33,313 nt of DNA, from the NCBI GenBank assembly GCA_937951685.1, contig CALFBG010000332.1:1-33313 (forward strand), written 5' to 3'. Under the pieces are notes generated by a model. It was not told where the DNA came from and made no database searches. It saw only the letters and a program-made list of their open reading frames with translations. The stretch is from an uncultured Saprospiraceae bacterium. Its GTDB lineage: Bacteria; Bacteroidota; Bacteroidia; Chitinophagales; Saprospiraceae. A program made the position numbers and the translations under genes. Position 1 is the stretch's first letter, and each line of letters begins with the position of its first letter. Positions 23,001-25,702 of this stretch are shown here, in pieces.

Positions 23001-25037
23001 TTCTAATTTGTCTACAAACCATAGACGCTCTTGCGAAAAGGAAAGTGGAATATTGGCAGGTCTTTCTCCAGACTTAATAACGGGTAAAGAACAATCACTT
23101 GTTGATTGATCAATATGCAAGGCCAATGCTCCGATCGTAGGCTGACCAAATAAATCTTTGATTCGAACCTCTACGCCCAAGACCTGGCGAATCGCTGAAA
23201 TGACGCGACTGGCTAATAAGGAGTGACCACCTAATCCAAAGAAATTATCTTGTACCCCGATTTGTTCAACCTTGAGTATCTCTTGCCAAATTTCAACAAG
23301 TGCTTTTTCGGTAGCGGTATTTGGTGCTACATAATCCTGCGTTGCATTAAATGAAGCAAGACTCCACTCGTGTAAAATGCCAAGTTCCCCTTCTAAATAA
23401 GCTTTTTTACAAGCATTTCGTTGAATTTTTCCACTGGAGGTTTTTAAAGTTCCGTGCGGCTTGAGCAAAACAATTGCATAAGCGGCTGTCTCTATGAGCA
23501 AGGAAAGATTTTTTTGAATGTCCTCCACAATCTGAGTACCATCAAATTTGCGCCAAGCAGATCGCTTAACCTCTTGAATGATAACTAATTTCTCTCCGGT
23601 AGGATGCGGAATCGAAAAAGCAGCACCGGCATTAATTTCTAAATCAGGATGACTTTGCTCTACGACTAACTCTATATCTTGTGGATATAAATTTCTACCG
23701 TTAAGAATAATCAAATCTTTCATTCGTCCGGTCACAACCAATTCCCCGTTTACCATAAAACCTAAATCACCCGTGCGGAGATAAGGACCATCTCCATTGG
23801 GTAAGTAATTCTTAAAAGTAGCTTCCGAAAGTTCCGTTTTATTCCAGTACCCCTTCGCCATACTCGGACCTTTTATCCAAATTTCTCCGATCTGGAAATC
23901 TTCACATTGTTTTTCCTGCTCCTGATTATAGACCGCCATTACAGTATGTGTAGAAGGTGGTCCACAACTGACAAAAGTATTTTGTGGTGCATCTTGATCA
24001 TTCGCTTCTCTTCCATCTAAAGTATAATAGCGAATAGTATCCGTAGGACGAATACCGCTAACCAATAAGGTGTTTTCTGCCATGCCATATCCCGTCGAGA
24101 TCGTATTATGACGAAGACCATAAGTAGCAAAGAAAGCATTAAACTGTTTAACCGTTTCTGTTCGAATCGGTTCTGCCCCGTTTACAGAATGCAACCAAGA
24201 GCTTAAATCAATATTCGACAATTTAGCCGGAGGAATCGTCAAACAAAGGTCATACGCAAAGTTTGGTGCCGCACTTTGTGTCCCTTTATATTCCGAAATA
24301 GCCTGTAACCATTTGATTGGATTTTTAATAAAAACACTAGGCGGAAAAATGTAAGCGGGAAACATACAATAAAACGGATGTAGAATTCCGTAAATCAAAC
24401 CAAGGTCATGAAAAATGGGTAACCAAGTCACCATGCGATCTGCGTCCGTGCTGTTGAAGCCCAACTTAAAGTCTTGAACATTCGCGATGATATTACCATG
24501 AGAAATCATAACCCCTTTAGGATCTCCCGTAGATCCAGAGGTATATTGAAGGAAAGCCAAAGTATCTACTTCTATCTTGGGCAATTGTAAACGCCCCTTG
24601 ATGGATTCAAGTACTTTTTCATCATCGGTAATAAATACGGGAATGTCGCCAAGGTAATCCTTCGCATGCTCGGAATTGATTTTCGTTCTCTTCGCCGTTA
24701 AGACGATTTTAGGCGTAGCACTCTTGATAATTGATTTGATACGACCTGATAAACGATTCTTCCGAGGAGGATAAGCAGGAACCGCAATCACTCCTGCATA
24801 AAGACAAGCAAAAAAACTAACAATGAATTCAAGGCTAGAAGGATAAAGTAAAAGAGCACGTTCCCCTTTCAGCTTTTGATTTCTTAAATGAATCGCAATT
24901 TTACGGGCTTGATCCCGTAACTCTTGGTAAGATATCTTGCTCGTTATGAGCTCGCCGTCTTCTAAAAAATTGAAGGCAATACGATTCGGGTTTTCGTTAG
25001 CGTATAACTCTAATAATTCTAATAAATTATTTTTCAT
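1..25037 (-). CDS. FAAL-initiated lipopeptide non-ribosomal peptide synthetase, seven modules visible, 3' end outside the window
   Basis: This cytoplasmic multimodular enzyme activates a fatty acid, loads it on a carrier protein and extends it with amino acids. The frame was checked at every carrier-protein serine (residues 606, 1721, 2791, 3903, 4961, 6547, 7617) and every condensation/epimerisation HHxxxDG motif; all fall in one frame, so no frameshift is apparent over at least 8,345 codons. Domains in order: FAAL 1-545, PCP ~572-642, then modules 1-7, with an epimerisation domain in module 4 only. Start: ATG at 25037 is the first possible start after an in-frame TAG 39 bp upstream. GGAG directly abuts the ATG, too close to act as a normal Shine-Dalgarno site. 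There is no thioesterase, reductase or terminal C domain in view, so release is encoded further left. A MATE transporter lies upstream on the same strand, 665 bp away. The class assignment is certain; substrate calls are hand-derived inferences. Confidence 0.97.
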   Translation of the reverse strand, partial: MKNNLLELLELYANENPNRIAFNFLEDGELITSKISYQELRDQARKIAIHLRNQKLKGERALLLYPSSLEFIVSFFACLYAGVIAVPAYPPRKNRLSGRIKSIIKSATPKIVLTAKRTKINSEHAKDYLGDIPVFITDDEKVLESIKGRLQLPKIEVDTLAFLQYTSGSTGDPKGVMISHGNIIANVQDFKLGFNSTDADRMVTWLPIFHDLGLIYGILHPFYCMFPAYIFPPSVFIKNPIKWLQAISEYKGTQSAAPNFAYDLCLTIPPAKLSNIDLSSWLHSVNGAEPIRTETVKQFNAFFATYGLRHNTISTGYGMAENTLLVSGIRPTDTIRYYTLDGREANDQDAPQNTFVSCGPPSTHTVMAVYNQEQEKQCEDFQIGEIWIKGPSMAKGYWNKTELSEATFKNYLPNGDGPYLRTGDLGFMVNGELVVTGRMKDLIILNGRNLYPQDIELVVEQSHPDLEINAGAAFSIPHPTGEKLVIIQEVKRSAWRKFDGTQIVEDIQKNLSLLIETAAYAIVLLKPHGTLKTSSGKIQRNACKKAYLEGELGILHEWSLASFNATQDYVAPNTATEKALVEIWQEILKVEQIGVQDNFFGLGGHSLLASRVISAIRQVLGVEVRIKDLFGQPTIGALALHIDQSTSDCSLPVIKSGERPANIPLSFSQERLWFVDKLEGSTQYHMHLVQSLNNVDPILLEASCQALVNRHEVLRTVFVEKGVNPYQCILDENTWKLSYESYEENPALQEEQKLEERIAAEVNEAFDLSKDHLFRGKLFRVSAKEYVLVFTLHHLITDGWSNPIFFEELQALYQAAATNKPANLPALAIQYADFAVWEQAHVSGEFLTDKLSYWENKLKYAEILDLRTDYVRPANRTTEGAELVVALSPITTEKLEQLAQKNGVTSFMIFLAAFKVLLHKYTGQEDIVVGTPVANRANAEVEKLIGFFVNTIVLRSQITKEQNFVDFLSQIKATTLEAYDHQEVPFNKIVDQLVKERDAQYTPLFQVMFSYFEGTAQEDIDFSFLNREHTDLAAAKARTEVLNEKLTHQTSLFDLSVDLVKTEQGYHLKLEYCTDLFMECTIRRMGEHFGELLASIIESPQKPIKDLTIILQEEQDLILGLTATPEGHWFNKGAKDLGNDLPINVRFEAVAEANPETIAVIHKTERWSYEKLNQSANQIAHCLQEMGVQSGDLIGVYLDRSPQLISSLLGILKAGAVYVALDTENPVDRIEKMISTSGLAWIISKTKALAELTVLPKTGALCLDPCSTALSANLLEKGLSVVADAAKIAASEENNVANSNRLDSWAYILFTSGSTGEPKGAITRHDGAMNHILEEYTTMELKDGFRFLQSAGIGSDISMWQMLSPLLKNGAVVIIDKYDLLEYGYVYDLIEKESIDIVEFVPSYTRAMLSYAQQNLNGTALAKLKWLMLCGEQSPISLVNAWQKRFPKVKIINGYGPCEASDDIAQYKVVGLISDRVPRLPIGRSIANMNIFIIDASGNLCPIGIPGELCVTGVGVGAGYVGMPEKTAASFVKNPFTGTLGDTMYRTGDLARWLTDGNLEFLGRIDRQVKVRGNRVELGEVENFMRTAAEIKEVHVLKHPSDQLIAFVVLKQVVVTASLMMKLEENLFEHCTAGLPTYMQPNQICFLGALPVNLSDKVDQNALLSYYDELEKSNIGTASVTQQTERPTTDTEKQVLAIWKQHLKLDQIGVNEVIFNIGGHSLLLMRIRASIQQEIGVALQVRDLFVNKTIRSLAILIDSKTKAERVPAILKQDRSAIIPLSFAQERLWFIDKLEGSTHYHIPTMQRIGSDVDQNLLADSLKAIVNRHEVLRTVFKEEHGVAHQVVLTADEWELSREEKIDIKEEDLKIIVEEEINRAFDLSKDYMIRAKLLKISEEDALLIIVMHHIASDGWSSPIFLQEMMEVYRAKLASEPPQLAPLIIQYADYAIWQRNEFENQLLVDKLKYWEQQLAGIETLQLATDFNRPMVQSTAGNRCVVKLSDDLLPKLRTLANEEGVTMFMLLLASFKTLLYRYTGQGDITIGSPVANRTLREIEPLIGFFVNTLALRSSLSKDSSFTSLLEQVKETTLEAYEYQDVPFERIVEKVVEKRDLSRSPIFQVMFAYENLEALSTEQFSANSLAKQMEVGAQDSNIEELFAYAIAKYDLTLGIEEVEDAIVMSMEYCTDLFAEETIVRMMEHFQILLTSIVANPQGQLNELAFMSISEVATLIANANSSVSPYPADKSIVELFETQVRLRPNKLAIKFGEEELDYQTLDERANQLAHYLVANGVRPDTMVVMSMGRSVNMIVGLLGIIKAGGAYVPLASDTPIGRVQEIVTSIEPSLILIDQIGEELNTIFQAEADRQGIKLVNLSSTQSQIELAATTALERKTNASSLLYALFTSGSMGKPKGVLIKHQSVARLVFNASLDFLGEDTIWYQYAPLAFDASTIEIWGALLQGGSIVISSPNQKSLEEIATELKAGAVNTLWLTAGLFHLAVDTCIDLFAGLDVILSGGDSIHPEKVALLLETYPKLSFINGYGPTESTTFATTNRIDDLTQVVLDRNVIGRPIGNTKAYILSYDSLNLVAHGCYGELCLSGPGLAIGYLNDEELTKQKFVANPYGTGAYDRLYRTGDMTRWLPNGKIEFVGRRDAQVKLRGYRIELGEIESKLQESPLVKNAIVLAPEDAGAVKHLVAYIIPTDAFDELAIRAYLKEELPSYMVPAMMVEIEKFPLNANGKIDKNKLPAVSFMSANEYVEPTTATEKALVQIWQEVLALERIGVYDDFFELGGHSLLASRVVSAIRNILAVEVSIKDLFTQATISELALLIDKQPKNRQLSNITTSERPTNIPLSFSQERLWLVDKLEGSKQYHMQMVQSINYVDRTLLEASCKAIVNRHEVLRTVFIESGGIAYQHILDKNTWSLQYECYEENPALQDPQKLEERIVAESEVAFDLSEDHLFRGTLLRVSEKEYILIFTLHHIITDGWSNPIFFEELKTLYTAIAANRPANLPELSIQYADYAIWQRGHISNEFLAKKLDYWKSELKNVEILDLPLDYARPKTRTTAGAELEIALSPSTTNALEQIGKEKGVTSFMVFLAAFKVLLHKYTAQQDIVVGTPIANRANIEIERLIGFFVNTITLRSQVSGKLSFTDLLHQIRKTTLAAYDHQEVPFNQVVNELVKERDPQFTPLFQVMFSYIGDTSQDLVDFSFLNTKETDFEASKLKTAALCEKLLPKTAQFDLNLDIVKTVAGYSAVFEYCTDLFKESTIQRMGAHFEKLLSSIVENPNRPITDLTILLQEEQDLILGLTATPEGYWFNEGVKDLGNDSPINVRFEAVAQANAVAEAVIHGTERWSYEKLNQSANQMAHCLQQMGVQSGDLVGVHFDRSPMLICSLLAILKTGAVYVALDTLNPVDRIEKMITKSNLAWIISTTKFLSRLKVLPTKGALCIDNCTEEFKLNMTQKGLPIIMDVVSIAASEQNNVVNVNRLDSWAYVLFTSGSTGEPKGAITRHDGAMNHILAEYAAMELKDDFRFLQSAGIGSDISMWQMLSPLLKGGAVVIIDKYDLLDYGFVYDLIEKENIDLVEFVPSYVWGMLSYGQQNLAPTALSKLQWLMLSGEEAPIALVNAWKKEFPEVRILNGYGPCEASDDITQFEVTEIVSDRAPRLPIGRSIPNMNVFVVDPFGKLCSIGIAGELCVTGVGVGAGYIGMPEKTAASFVKNPFAGTLGDTMYRTGDLARWLANGELEFLGRIDRQVKIRGNRVELGEVENFLRTAERVKKVHLAKHPSEQLIAFVILNKKVGTLALMAKIEAKLFRYCKNGLPSYMQPDRFCFVDEFPLNLSDKIDQNELLKYYDELEEFDTEEESVTAVATTSTENKVLEVWKEILKLDQIGMDEDFFNLGGHSLLIMRVKAAIQKDLEVELQIKELFGNKTIRSLATVIDSKTKGSVLPAIVKQARPERIPLSFSQERLWFIDKLEGSTHYHGHIVLRLGEAVNLDTLAYAFNEIVNRHEVLRTVYKDQDGKGYQEVLDQDLWKIEKQSIQNRKPITNETDLQSVIEQLVSRPFDLAQDHMLRATVINGINEDQLLVIVLHHIAYDGWSESIIIEELANLYQAKVEGRVAQLKPLAVQYADYAIWQRKHIAGNLLDKMLDYWKVKLTDTEVLALPLDFPRPAIQSTRGARYRFEIKEALQIKLNDLAKKEEVTLFMLLLSAFKILLYRYSGQHDICVGTPIANRDQAVLESMVGFFINTLALRTDLSGNPSVKRLLKTVKETTLEAYANQAVPLEKIVDRVAKNRDISRTPLFQSLFVLQNTPENTGTEAATLSLFNEEFDYDVSRFDLTLYANEKDQGIEFELVYCSDLFLLETIEKMMLSFEKLLTSIVENTTTAIGKLEMLPTETENQLRTVLNRSIVNHPAGTNFVDLFEQQVQRVPEQTALVFGGEAMSYQVLNERANQLANNLRKQGIKENEIVALGFKGALDQMVLAILAVLKAGAAYVPIDPELPEERIAYILEDTQAKLLLTIATAGEPIFKPTKQTALVLLDRSWTIFADESKEKPVTNIKNEDLAYVIYTSGSTGKPKGVMLTHQNLSDYLFGLFDRTEIEACESFGLMSTMTADLGNTVLFGALASGANLHLFTKDQLTDALGIQEYFAENKIDCIKIVASHWQALALDDQLLLPAKMIIFGGEELKVSLINQIKFVAPELTVINHYGPTETTIGKLLHQIDFEQNYLQVPIGKPFGNSEVYIVNETQNLCPIGVPGELLIGGNGVAKAYLNLPEQTQLQFIPNPFSEVVGARLYRTGDLVQLQKDGNIVFKGRIDNQVKIRGYRIELNEIELALAESSLIKANVVRAKADERGNKRLIAYVVPGEEYDKVALQKALGERVPDYMIPSVWMEIDRIPLTANGKINYRALPDPALTDLSTNEYVAPRTKTEYDLAKIWKELLNVPQVGIHDNFFELGGDSIIIIQLVSKAKRLGYQLTTRNVFEKQTIFGLSELANSPSQQIVAEQGVLSGAVEMLPIQQHFFENKYDGTAHYNQAILLEITKETEATHLEKALHAIVQQHDALRLSYTQTDEGWKQSYQDTIPNLVVETIEETATNVAEQITEICNRYQASFQLETGEMMKLILIKTPDSIAADRLFFVAHHLVVDGVSWRIIVEHFELAMEALAKEQPIDLGLKSSSFRDWSAFLKTYITRETSLAQTNYWLSVTEAYQALPRDKSTETTEDRFIKDREEFTLSLDEKLTTQLLKEASQAYHTEIEDLLLSALVQTITNWSQQESIIVGREGHGRADLSSTLDTTSTVGWFTNLYPILLSADTTLSTGGFIKSVKEQLRSVPDQGMVYGLLRYSHPDATTRSRLSKNVWNLIFNYLGQVDNVMSETGSLKEASESSGAMTSPMSRMLAGLELNGMVAKGQLSLTWSYCTTDYEATTIEQLAKNYFENLITLIEHCKAQLQTENTVSDYGLSPLVSQAEFETFLATPMTDGQLMKDQFTDIYRLSPIQEGMVFHHLFDELSNAYTEQYIIDLPKGIDLELLRAAWEKVLAKHSVLRTAIFYDELSVPVQCVMKNVQIPIEVLDYSELAIAEQTEAIDAFVKADRAKGFDFKVAPFLRINLLKTTEEAYQMVWTFHHIILDGWSMPIVFGELFMTYEAELKGQAIDLGKEDAYATYIKYVQSKDRYEEETFWKKYLAGFDSQTLLPFVGTTLDRNKGLGEFKNLFLNYSTTDLERLKKFVQAQGLTLNTLFTGIWSYLLSQYTESEDVVFGLTVSGRPTELAEADEKVGLFINTLPLRATFKKDQTLLSFLSEVQQHLVSAMEYQHTSLSDVQKWNGLQGDLFDSILVLESYPMGAVFNTEWALELGEMSIEENTNYLLTLNINITEALSINFNYNSELLPDEVGTMIQNHFAAVLADIFELTDQMIPDFKTKDLSLLSEVEEKILLGEQANDAGVWFNEEAVDLGNNLPINVRFETIAAANGTAEAVVYGEERWSYAELNAYANQLGHTLQAMGVETGDLVGVYLDRSPRLVASILAILKTGAVYVALDTQNPPERIGKMMATSELPWMISTTPLLQALEIWPEKGVLFLDECHTEARQGFAAPVDFIMRDKLVVETSMTTNVANQNQMDSWAYVLYTSGSTGEPKGAITRHDGALNHILAEYKALDLAYGFRFLQSAGIGSDISVWQILSPLLKGGAVVIVEKYDLFNYRFLYDLLNKERIDIVEFVPSYVWGLLEYAQEQAPDLTLPDLQWIMMSGEEVSVALVNEWKDRFANVRILNAYGPCEASDDVTQHEVTAKLSPDTQRVPIGKPLANMNMFVLDRQGKLCPIGVPGELGVSGIGVGGGYLGMPERTAANFIKNQYTGTLGNTLYKTGDLGRWLPDGNLEFLGRVDRQVKIRGNRVELGEIEFFLRKNPAVKEAHISVIHSVKSKAPLLVAFIVADPTKLPSPTESAAALQILEHELQLEVQRTLPSHMHVQHYLFLEKLPVNLSDKIDNKALHKIFLATDSVSHQSLRKVVAPRNETEEKLVAIWKEVLDREQIGVEDNFFNLGGHSLLAIRVVTKIRKVFQKEVPIRQIFLKPTITDLAIFLQKVSESLVLPAISAQERPAQIPLSYAQERLWFIDQLEGSLAYHMPMLQEFGADLDRERLAYALNEIINRQEVLRTVFQTVDGEVSQIILEKDQWRLAYEEVLGNTEAELAAQIEKTITKPFDLTQDHPLRATLYKVTTDRYLLVIVVHHIASDGWSEPILFEELFGLYQARGSAETAALAPLTLQYADYAIWQRKYLSGELLDQKLAYWENKLSGVETLNLPTDFNRPAIQSTNGHELRFKLDTDLMQQLEDLAQAEGVTMFMLLLTSFKTLLYKYTQQDDIAVGIPIANRTQVEVESMIGFFVNMITLRSDFGGNPSFKEVLTQLKQTTLEAYDHQDVPFEKVVDQVVDQRDRSRSPLFQVLFTYTEKESGTGVDGLLDAHFKQRTDKKYELLGNATTITSKFDLSFNLAGLAKGVEVYIEYCTDLFLPSTIERMMTHFERLLHSIVAQPQARLHDLPLLSAAEENKLLSTFNDTLVPYPETQSIVELFEIQAQQTPTKIALEFVGETYTYQMLDERANQLARYLQQKGVNTGAMVAICMDRSLEMVVGLLGIMKSGAAYVPIGTDTPMNRIAYILESTDAQLILTNGLSMELLAELKTEAINREIALVKMSEEQAIIEKEASSALAVTLTSAALLYALFTSGSTGTPKCVLIKHQSVARLIFNPSFEFLNEETVGYQYAPLAFDASTIEIWGALLKGGKLVISSPAQKSIEKLGEEIRTTGVNTLWLTAGLFHLAIDTHLDLFAGLNVLLSGGDSILTDKVEKLLSAYPSLTFINGYGPTESTTFATINRVNGLAEFALTKNIIGKPIGNTKAYVLNYNDLNLVPVGCYGELCLSGPGLAIGYLNDTELTQQKFVDNPYDTEAFSRLYRTGDMVRWLANGTLEFAGRKDTQIKLRGYRIELGEIESKLQALEEVKDCLLLAKEDATGSKQLVAYVIPTESFNKEEIVARLGTQLPSYMIPSILLELSEFPLTTNGKVDKKRLPQPDLSTLSAKAYVAPRNATEETLATIWGNLLSIEKVGVYDDFFELGGHSLLATRLSSAIRETLAVEVSIKDLFVRPTIAAIATWIMEQTHTVALPEIQVAVRTERIPLSFSQERLWFIDKMGGGTNYHMPVILNFEGALDLDCLEYSFIEIVNRHEVLRTIYREENGVGSQFILEKNLWELVVVKSGEFKATALKALAEAEIMKPFNLSEDHALRATLYQLSATSYQLVTVLNHIAADGWSIPIFVEELTECYQALKENRSPQLADLAIQYADYAIWQKTYLNEATLSGQMQYWEQQLADVEPLELPLDFPRPALQSHRGASMNYTIDSELATALEALAAKEGVTMYMLMLAVLKVLLYRYSGQEDIAVGSSVANRTQKKMEPLIGFFVNTLTMRSDLSGNPSFNSFLAQLKMTVAEALSNQDVPFERIVDRVVKGRDRSRSPLFQVLLVLQNQEETRTQDIPGLKLTEEAATYDASKFDISFFITQQKGRLDFNLEYCTDLFLPETMERMMTHFRGIVEGIVVDATTKVADIEMMKTAERATLLEEFTQHHIPYPATKTIVDLFEEQAALHPENAALIFEGKSISYEALNDQANRLAKHLIDQYQIQPDDLVGIMMETSALTIVSMLGIMKAGAAYVPIDMAYPMDRKTFIIKDTKVKAIIIQSESLFDVIELDLAIFSIDIQLEGLEAVEPEELSSVALQPDHTAYVIYTSGSTGLPKGVLVTQRNLVDYVTGLFDAVDIQGSRHFGLMSTMSADLGNTVLYGALASGGSLHIFS
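2090..5285 (-). other. NRPS module 6: C-A-PCP, Val-like
   Basis: C domain ~6585-7040 with HHIASDGW (His6731/6732). A domain ~7060-7565 with LAFDASTIEIW, LWLTAGLFH, LLSGGDSI, NGYGPTESTTF, YRTGDMVRW and Lys in NGKVDKK; hand-read code DAIWLGGTFK, identical to module 2. Carrier Ser7617 lies in DDFFELGGHSLLATR. The pairing of X then Val recurs here as in modules 1-2. Confidence 0.88.
5300..8585 (-). other. NRPS module 5: DCL-type C-A-PCP, same unusual code as modules 1 and 3 (X5)
   Basis: The C domain (~5485-5940) opens with LSPIQEGMVFHHL, the signature of domains that accept a D-configured donor from an upstream E domain, and has HHIILDGW (His5627/5628). A domain ~5960-6500 has AGIGSDISVWQI, VEFVPSYVW, IMMSGEEV and NAYGPCEASDD; hand-read code DIWEMSADDK. 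Carrier Ser6547 is in DNFFNLGGHSLLAIR. The C domain differs in type from those of modules 1 and 3 while the A domain is of the same kind, consistent with recombination at C-A boundaries. Confidence 0.88.
8700..13205 (-). other. NRPS module 4: C-A-PCP-E, Asp-like with epimerisation (predicted D-Asp)
   Basis: C domain ~3945-4395 with HHIAYDGW (His4091/4092). A domain ~4405-4915 with TADLGNTVLFG, CIKIVASHW, IIFGGEE and NHYGPTETTIG; hand-read code DLTKIGHIGK, one residue from the published Asp code DLTKVGHIGK. The PCP has FFELGGDSIII (Ser4961), the GGDS form usual ahead of epimerisation domains. E domain ~5005-5445 shows HHLVVDGVSWRI (His5143/5144), VGREGHGR, VPDQGMVYGLLRY and FNYLGQVDN. The E domain and the following DCL-type C domain agree, so a D-residue at position 4 is well supported; its identity as Asp is less certain. 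Confidence 0.9.
13220..16535 (-). other. NRPS module 3: C-A-PCP, same unusual code as module 1 (X3)
   Basis: C domain ~2835-3285 with HHIITDGW (His2978/2979). A domain ~3300-3860 with AGIGSDISMWQM, VEFVPSYVW, LMLSGEEAP and YGPCEASDD; hand-read code DIWEMSGDDK, differing from module 1 at one position. Carrier Ser3903 lies in EDFFNLGGHSLLIMR. The strong resemblance of C, A and PCP to module 1 suggests that a whole module was duplicated. Confidence 0.88.
16540..19745 (-). other. NRPS module 2: C-A-PCP, Val-like
   Basis: C domain ~1765-2210 with intact HHIASDGW (His1905/1906). A domain ~2235-2745 with LAFDASTIEIW, LWLTAGLFH, LSGGDSI and NGYGPTESTTF. The hand-read code is DAIWLGGTFK, close to the published Val code DAFWIGGTFK. 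PCP Ser2791 is in DDFFELGGHSLLASR. There is no tailoring domain. Val or another small branched aliphatic residue is the best guess; the A domain is almost the same as that of module 6. Confidence 0.88.
19770..23084 (-). other. NRPS module 1: C-A-PCP, unusual acidic specificity code (residue X1)
   Basis: C domain at residues ~652-1095 with HHLITDGW (His793/794 start the motif). A domain ~1120-1640 with FTSGSTGEPKG, a noncanonical A5 YGPCEASDD instead of YGPTE, YRTGDLARW, and Lys in NLSDKVD. Aligning by hand to GrsA PheA numbering gives D235 I W E M C G D D + K517. PCP Ser1721 lies in VIFNIGGHSLLLMR, where the usual D(D/N)FFxLGGHS is partly eroded. Glu278 plus two Asp at 330/331 would suit a positively charged side chain, but I do not recognise the code with certainty. 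This C domain should be the acyl acceptor, yet it closely resembles the module 3 C domain. Confidence 0.88.
23112..25037 (-). other. Loading module: fatty-acyl-AMP ligase (FAAL) plus carrier protein
   Basis: Residues ~1-545 form a FAAL/acyl-adenylate domain. Visible motifs are the N-terminal AGVIAVPAYPPR, the P-loop YTSGSTGDPKG, the FAAL-typical HDLGLIYGI and APNFAYDLC, YGMAEN, the YLRTGDLGF hinge region and the C-terminal TSSGKIQR with the catalytic Lys. The carrier protein follows with FFGLGGHSLL; Ser606 is the expected phosphopantetheine site. Family knowledge: FAALs form acyl-adenylates and pass the acyl group to a carrier protein instead of CoA, so the product should be N-acylated. Chain length cannot be read from the sequence. 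Confidence 0.93.
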
Positions 25038-25340
25038 CTCCGTTTGATTTTGTGTAAGCTTGTTTTCCTATGGTCCCGGTAGAAAATTTAATTTTTAGTG
25101 AGGGAAGGCATGGAGCTCAAACTAGAGATTTATTAAAAGATAGAAAATAGCGAAATACTATCAATTTATTTAAAAACCATAGTCAAAACCGAACAAAACC
25201 TACTATTTAAGCGGCTATTTGATAAGATCTTACTAGTAAAACAAACTAGTAAACCTACTACGAATAGATTGACTTGTTTTTTGTTAGAATACATTTTATG
25301 AGCGTCAAAATACCTCTAAAAACTAGTTCATAAGCCACTT

Positions 25341-25366
25341 CCTACAAGTACTGCCTACAAGTACTG
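25341..25366. repeat. Perfect 13-bp tandem duplication
   Basis: Two head-to-tail copies of cctacaagtactg occur at 25341-25353 and 25354-25366. They lie in the synthetase-MATE spacer, 304 bp upstream of the synthetase start. They could be replication slippage or a paired regulator site; nothing in the sequence decides. Confidence 0.85.
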
Positions 25367-25377
25367 CTAGTATAGAA

Positions 25378-25500
25378 ATGAACGAAAAGAAATTGATTGG
25401 AGATTGGTTGGAAGTTGGTTGGAGAAGAGTCGCCAGCGTCGATCGTAATCTTAGTACTGCTCAAGTAATTTTAGTCCAAATTCAAAAGCTTGAATTGTAG
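25378..25500 (+). CDS. Possible small ORF, 40 residues, unsupported
   Basis: ATG at 25378 opens 40 codons ending in TAG, beginning MNEKKLIGDWLEVGW and ending QIQKLEL. An arrangement like a Bacteroidota promoter (TTG at 25269, 18 bp, then TACATTTT at 25290-25297) lies about 80 bp upstream. I recognise no family. It runs opposite to both neighbours. It is probably chance or the remnant of a gene; it is listed only because it fills part of an otherwise empty spacer. Confidence 0.15.
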   Translation: MNEKKLIGDWLEVGWRRVASVDRNLSTAQVILVQIQKLEL

Positions 25501-25588
25501 TTAATTTAACACTCCCACAAGCGAATCATTACCTTATTGATCAAAGCGAAAGGAGGCGTAAGAAGTTGTTCTAGGATAAAATGCTACC

Positions 25589-25618
25589 ATTGAGAATGAT
25601 TGAGAATGATTGAGAATG
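25589..25618. repeat. Three-copy 10-bp tandem repeat
   Basis: Three perfect copies of attgagaatg lie end to end. The 10-bp period would place each copy on the same helical face, which suits a protein-binding array, but simple slippage is equally possible. Confidence 0.85.
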
Positions 25619-25670
25619 GGCACATTTACTTTAGGAGCTCGTTACTATTATCAACGAAGCATTTGAGGAT

Positions 25671-25687
25671 AGCAACTTAAAGTTGCT
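25671..25687. repeat. Perfect inverted repeat just past the MATE stop codon
   Basis: Arms of 8 bp (agcaactt / aagttgct) flank one central base, starting 15 bases after the stop codon of the transporter gene. No T-run follows on the minus strand, so termination is only a possibility; it could also stabilise a 3' end. Confidence 0.5.
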
Positions 25688-25702
25688 CGAAGAGGAGACT
25701 AC

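Larger units (their letters stand above)
25038..25702. other. Spacer between MATE gene and synthetase with short repeats
   Basis: This 665-bp AT-rich spacer holds the synthetase leader on the minus strand. I see no convincing long gene. Contents: three ACTAGT sites (25232, 25245, 25322), a 13-bp tandem duplication, a three-copy 10-bp repeat, a hairpin just after the MATE stop, and a plus-strand 40-codon frame at 25378-25500. No clear Bacteroidota-type TAnnTTTG promoter box stands out upstream of the synthetase; TAGGTTTT on the minus strand near 25195 is a weak match. Confidence 0.7.

Noticed and set aside
1..25037. CRISPR-like or tandem DNA repeats in the 25-kb gene
   Set aside because: The recurring similar segments are homologous NRPS domains spaced by about 1 kb per domain and 3.2 kb or more per module, not short repeats with spacers.
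25589..25618. CRISPR seed from the three 10-bp repeats
   Set aside because: The copies abut without spacers and are far too short.
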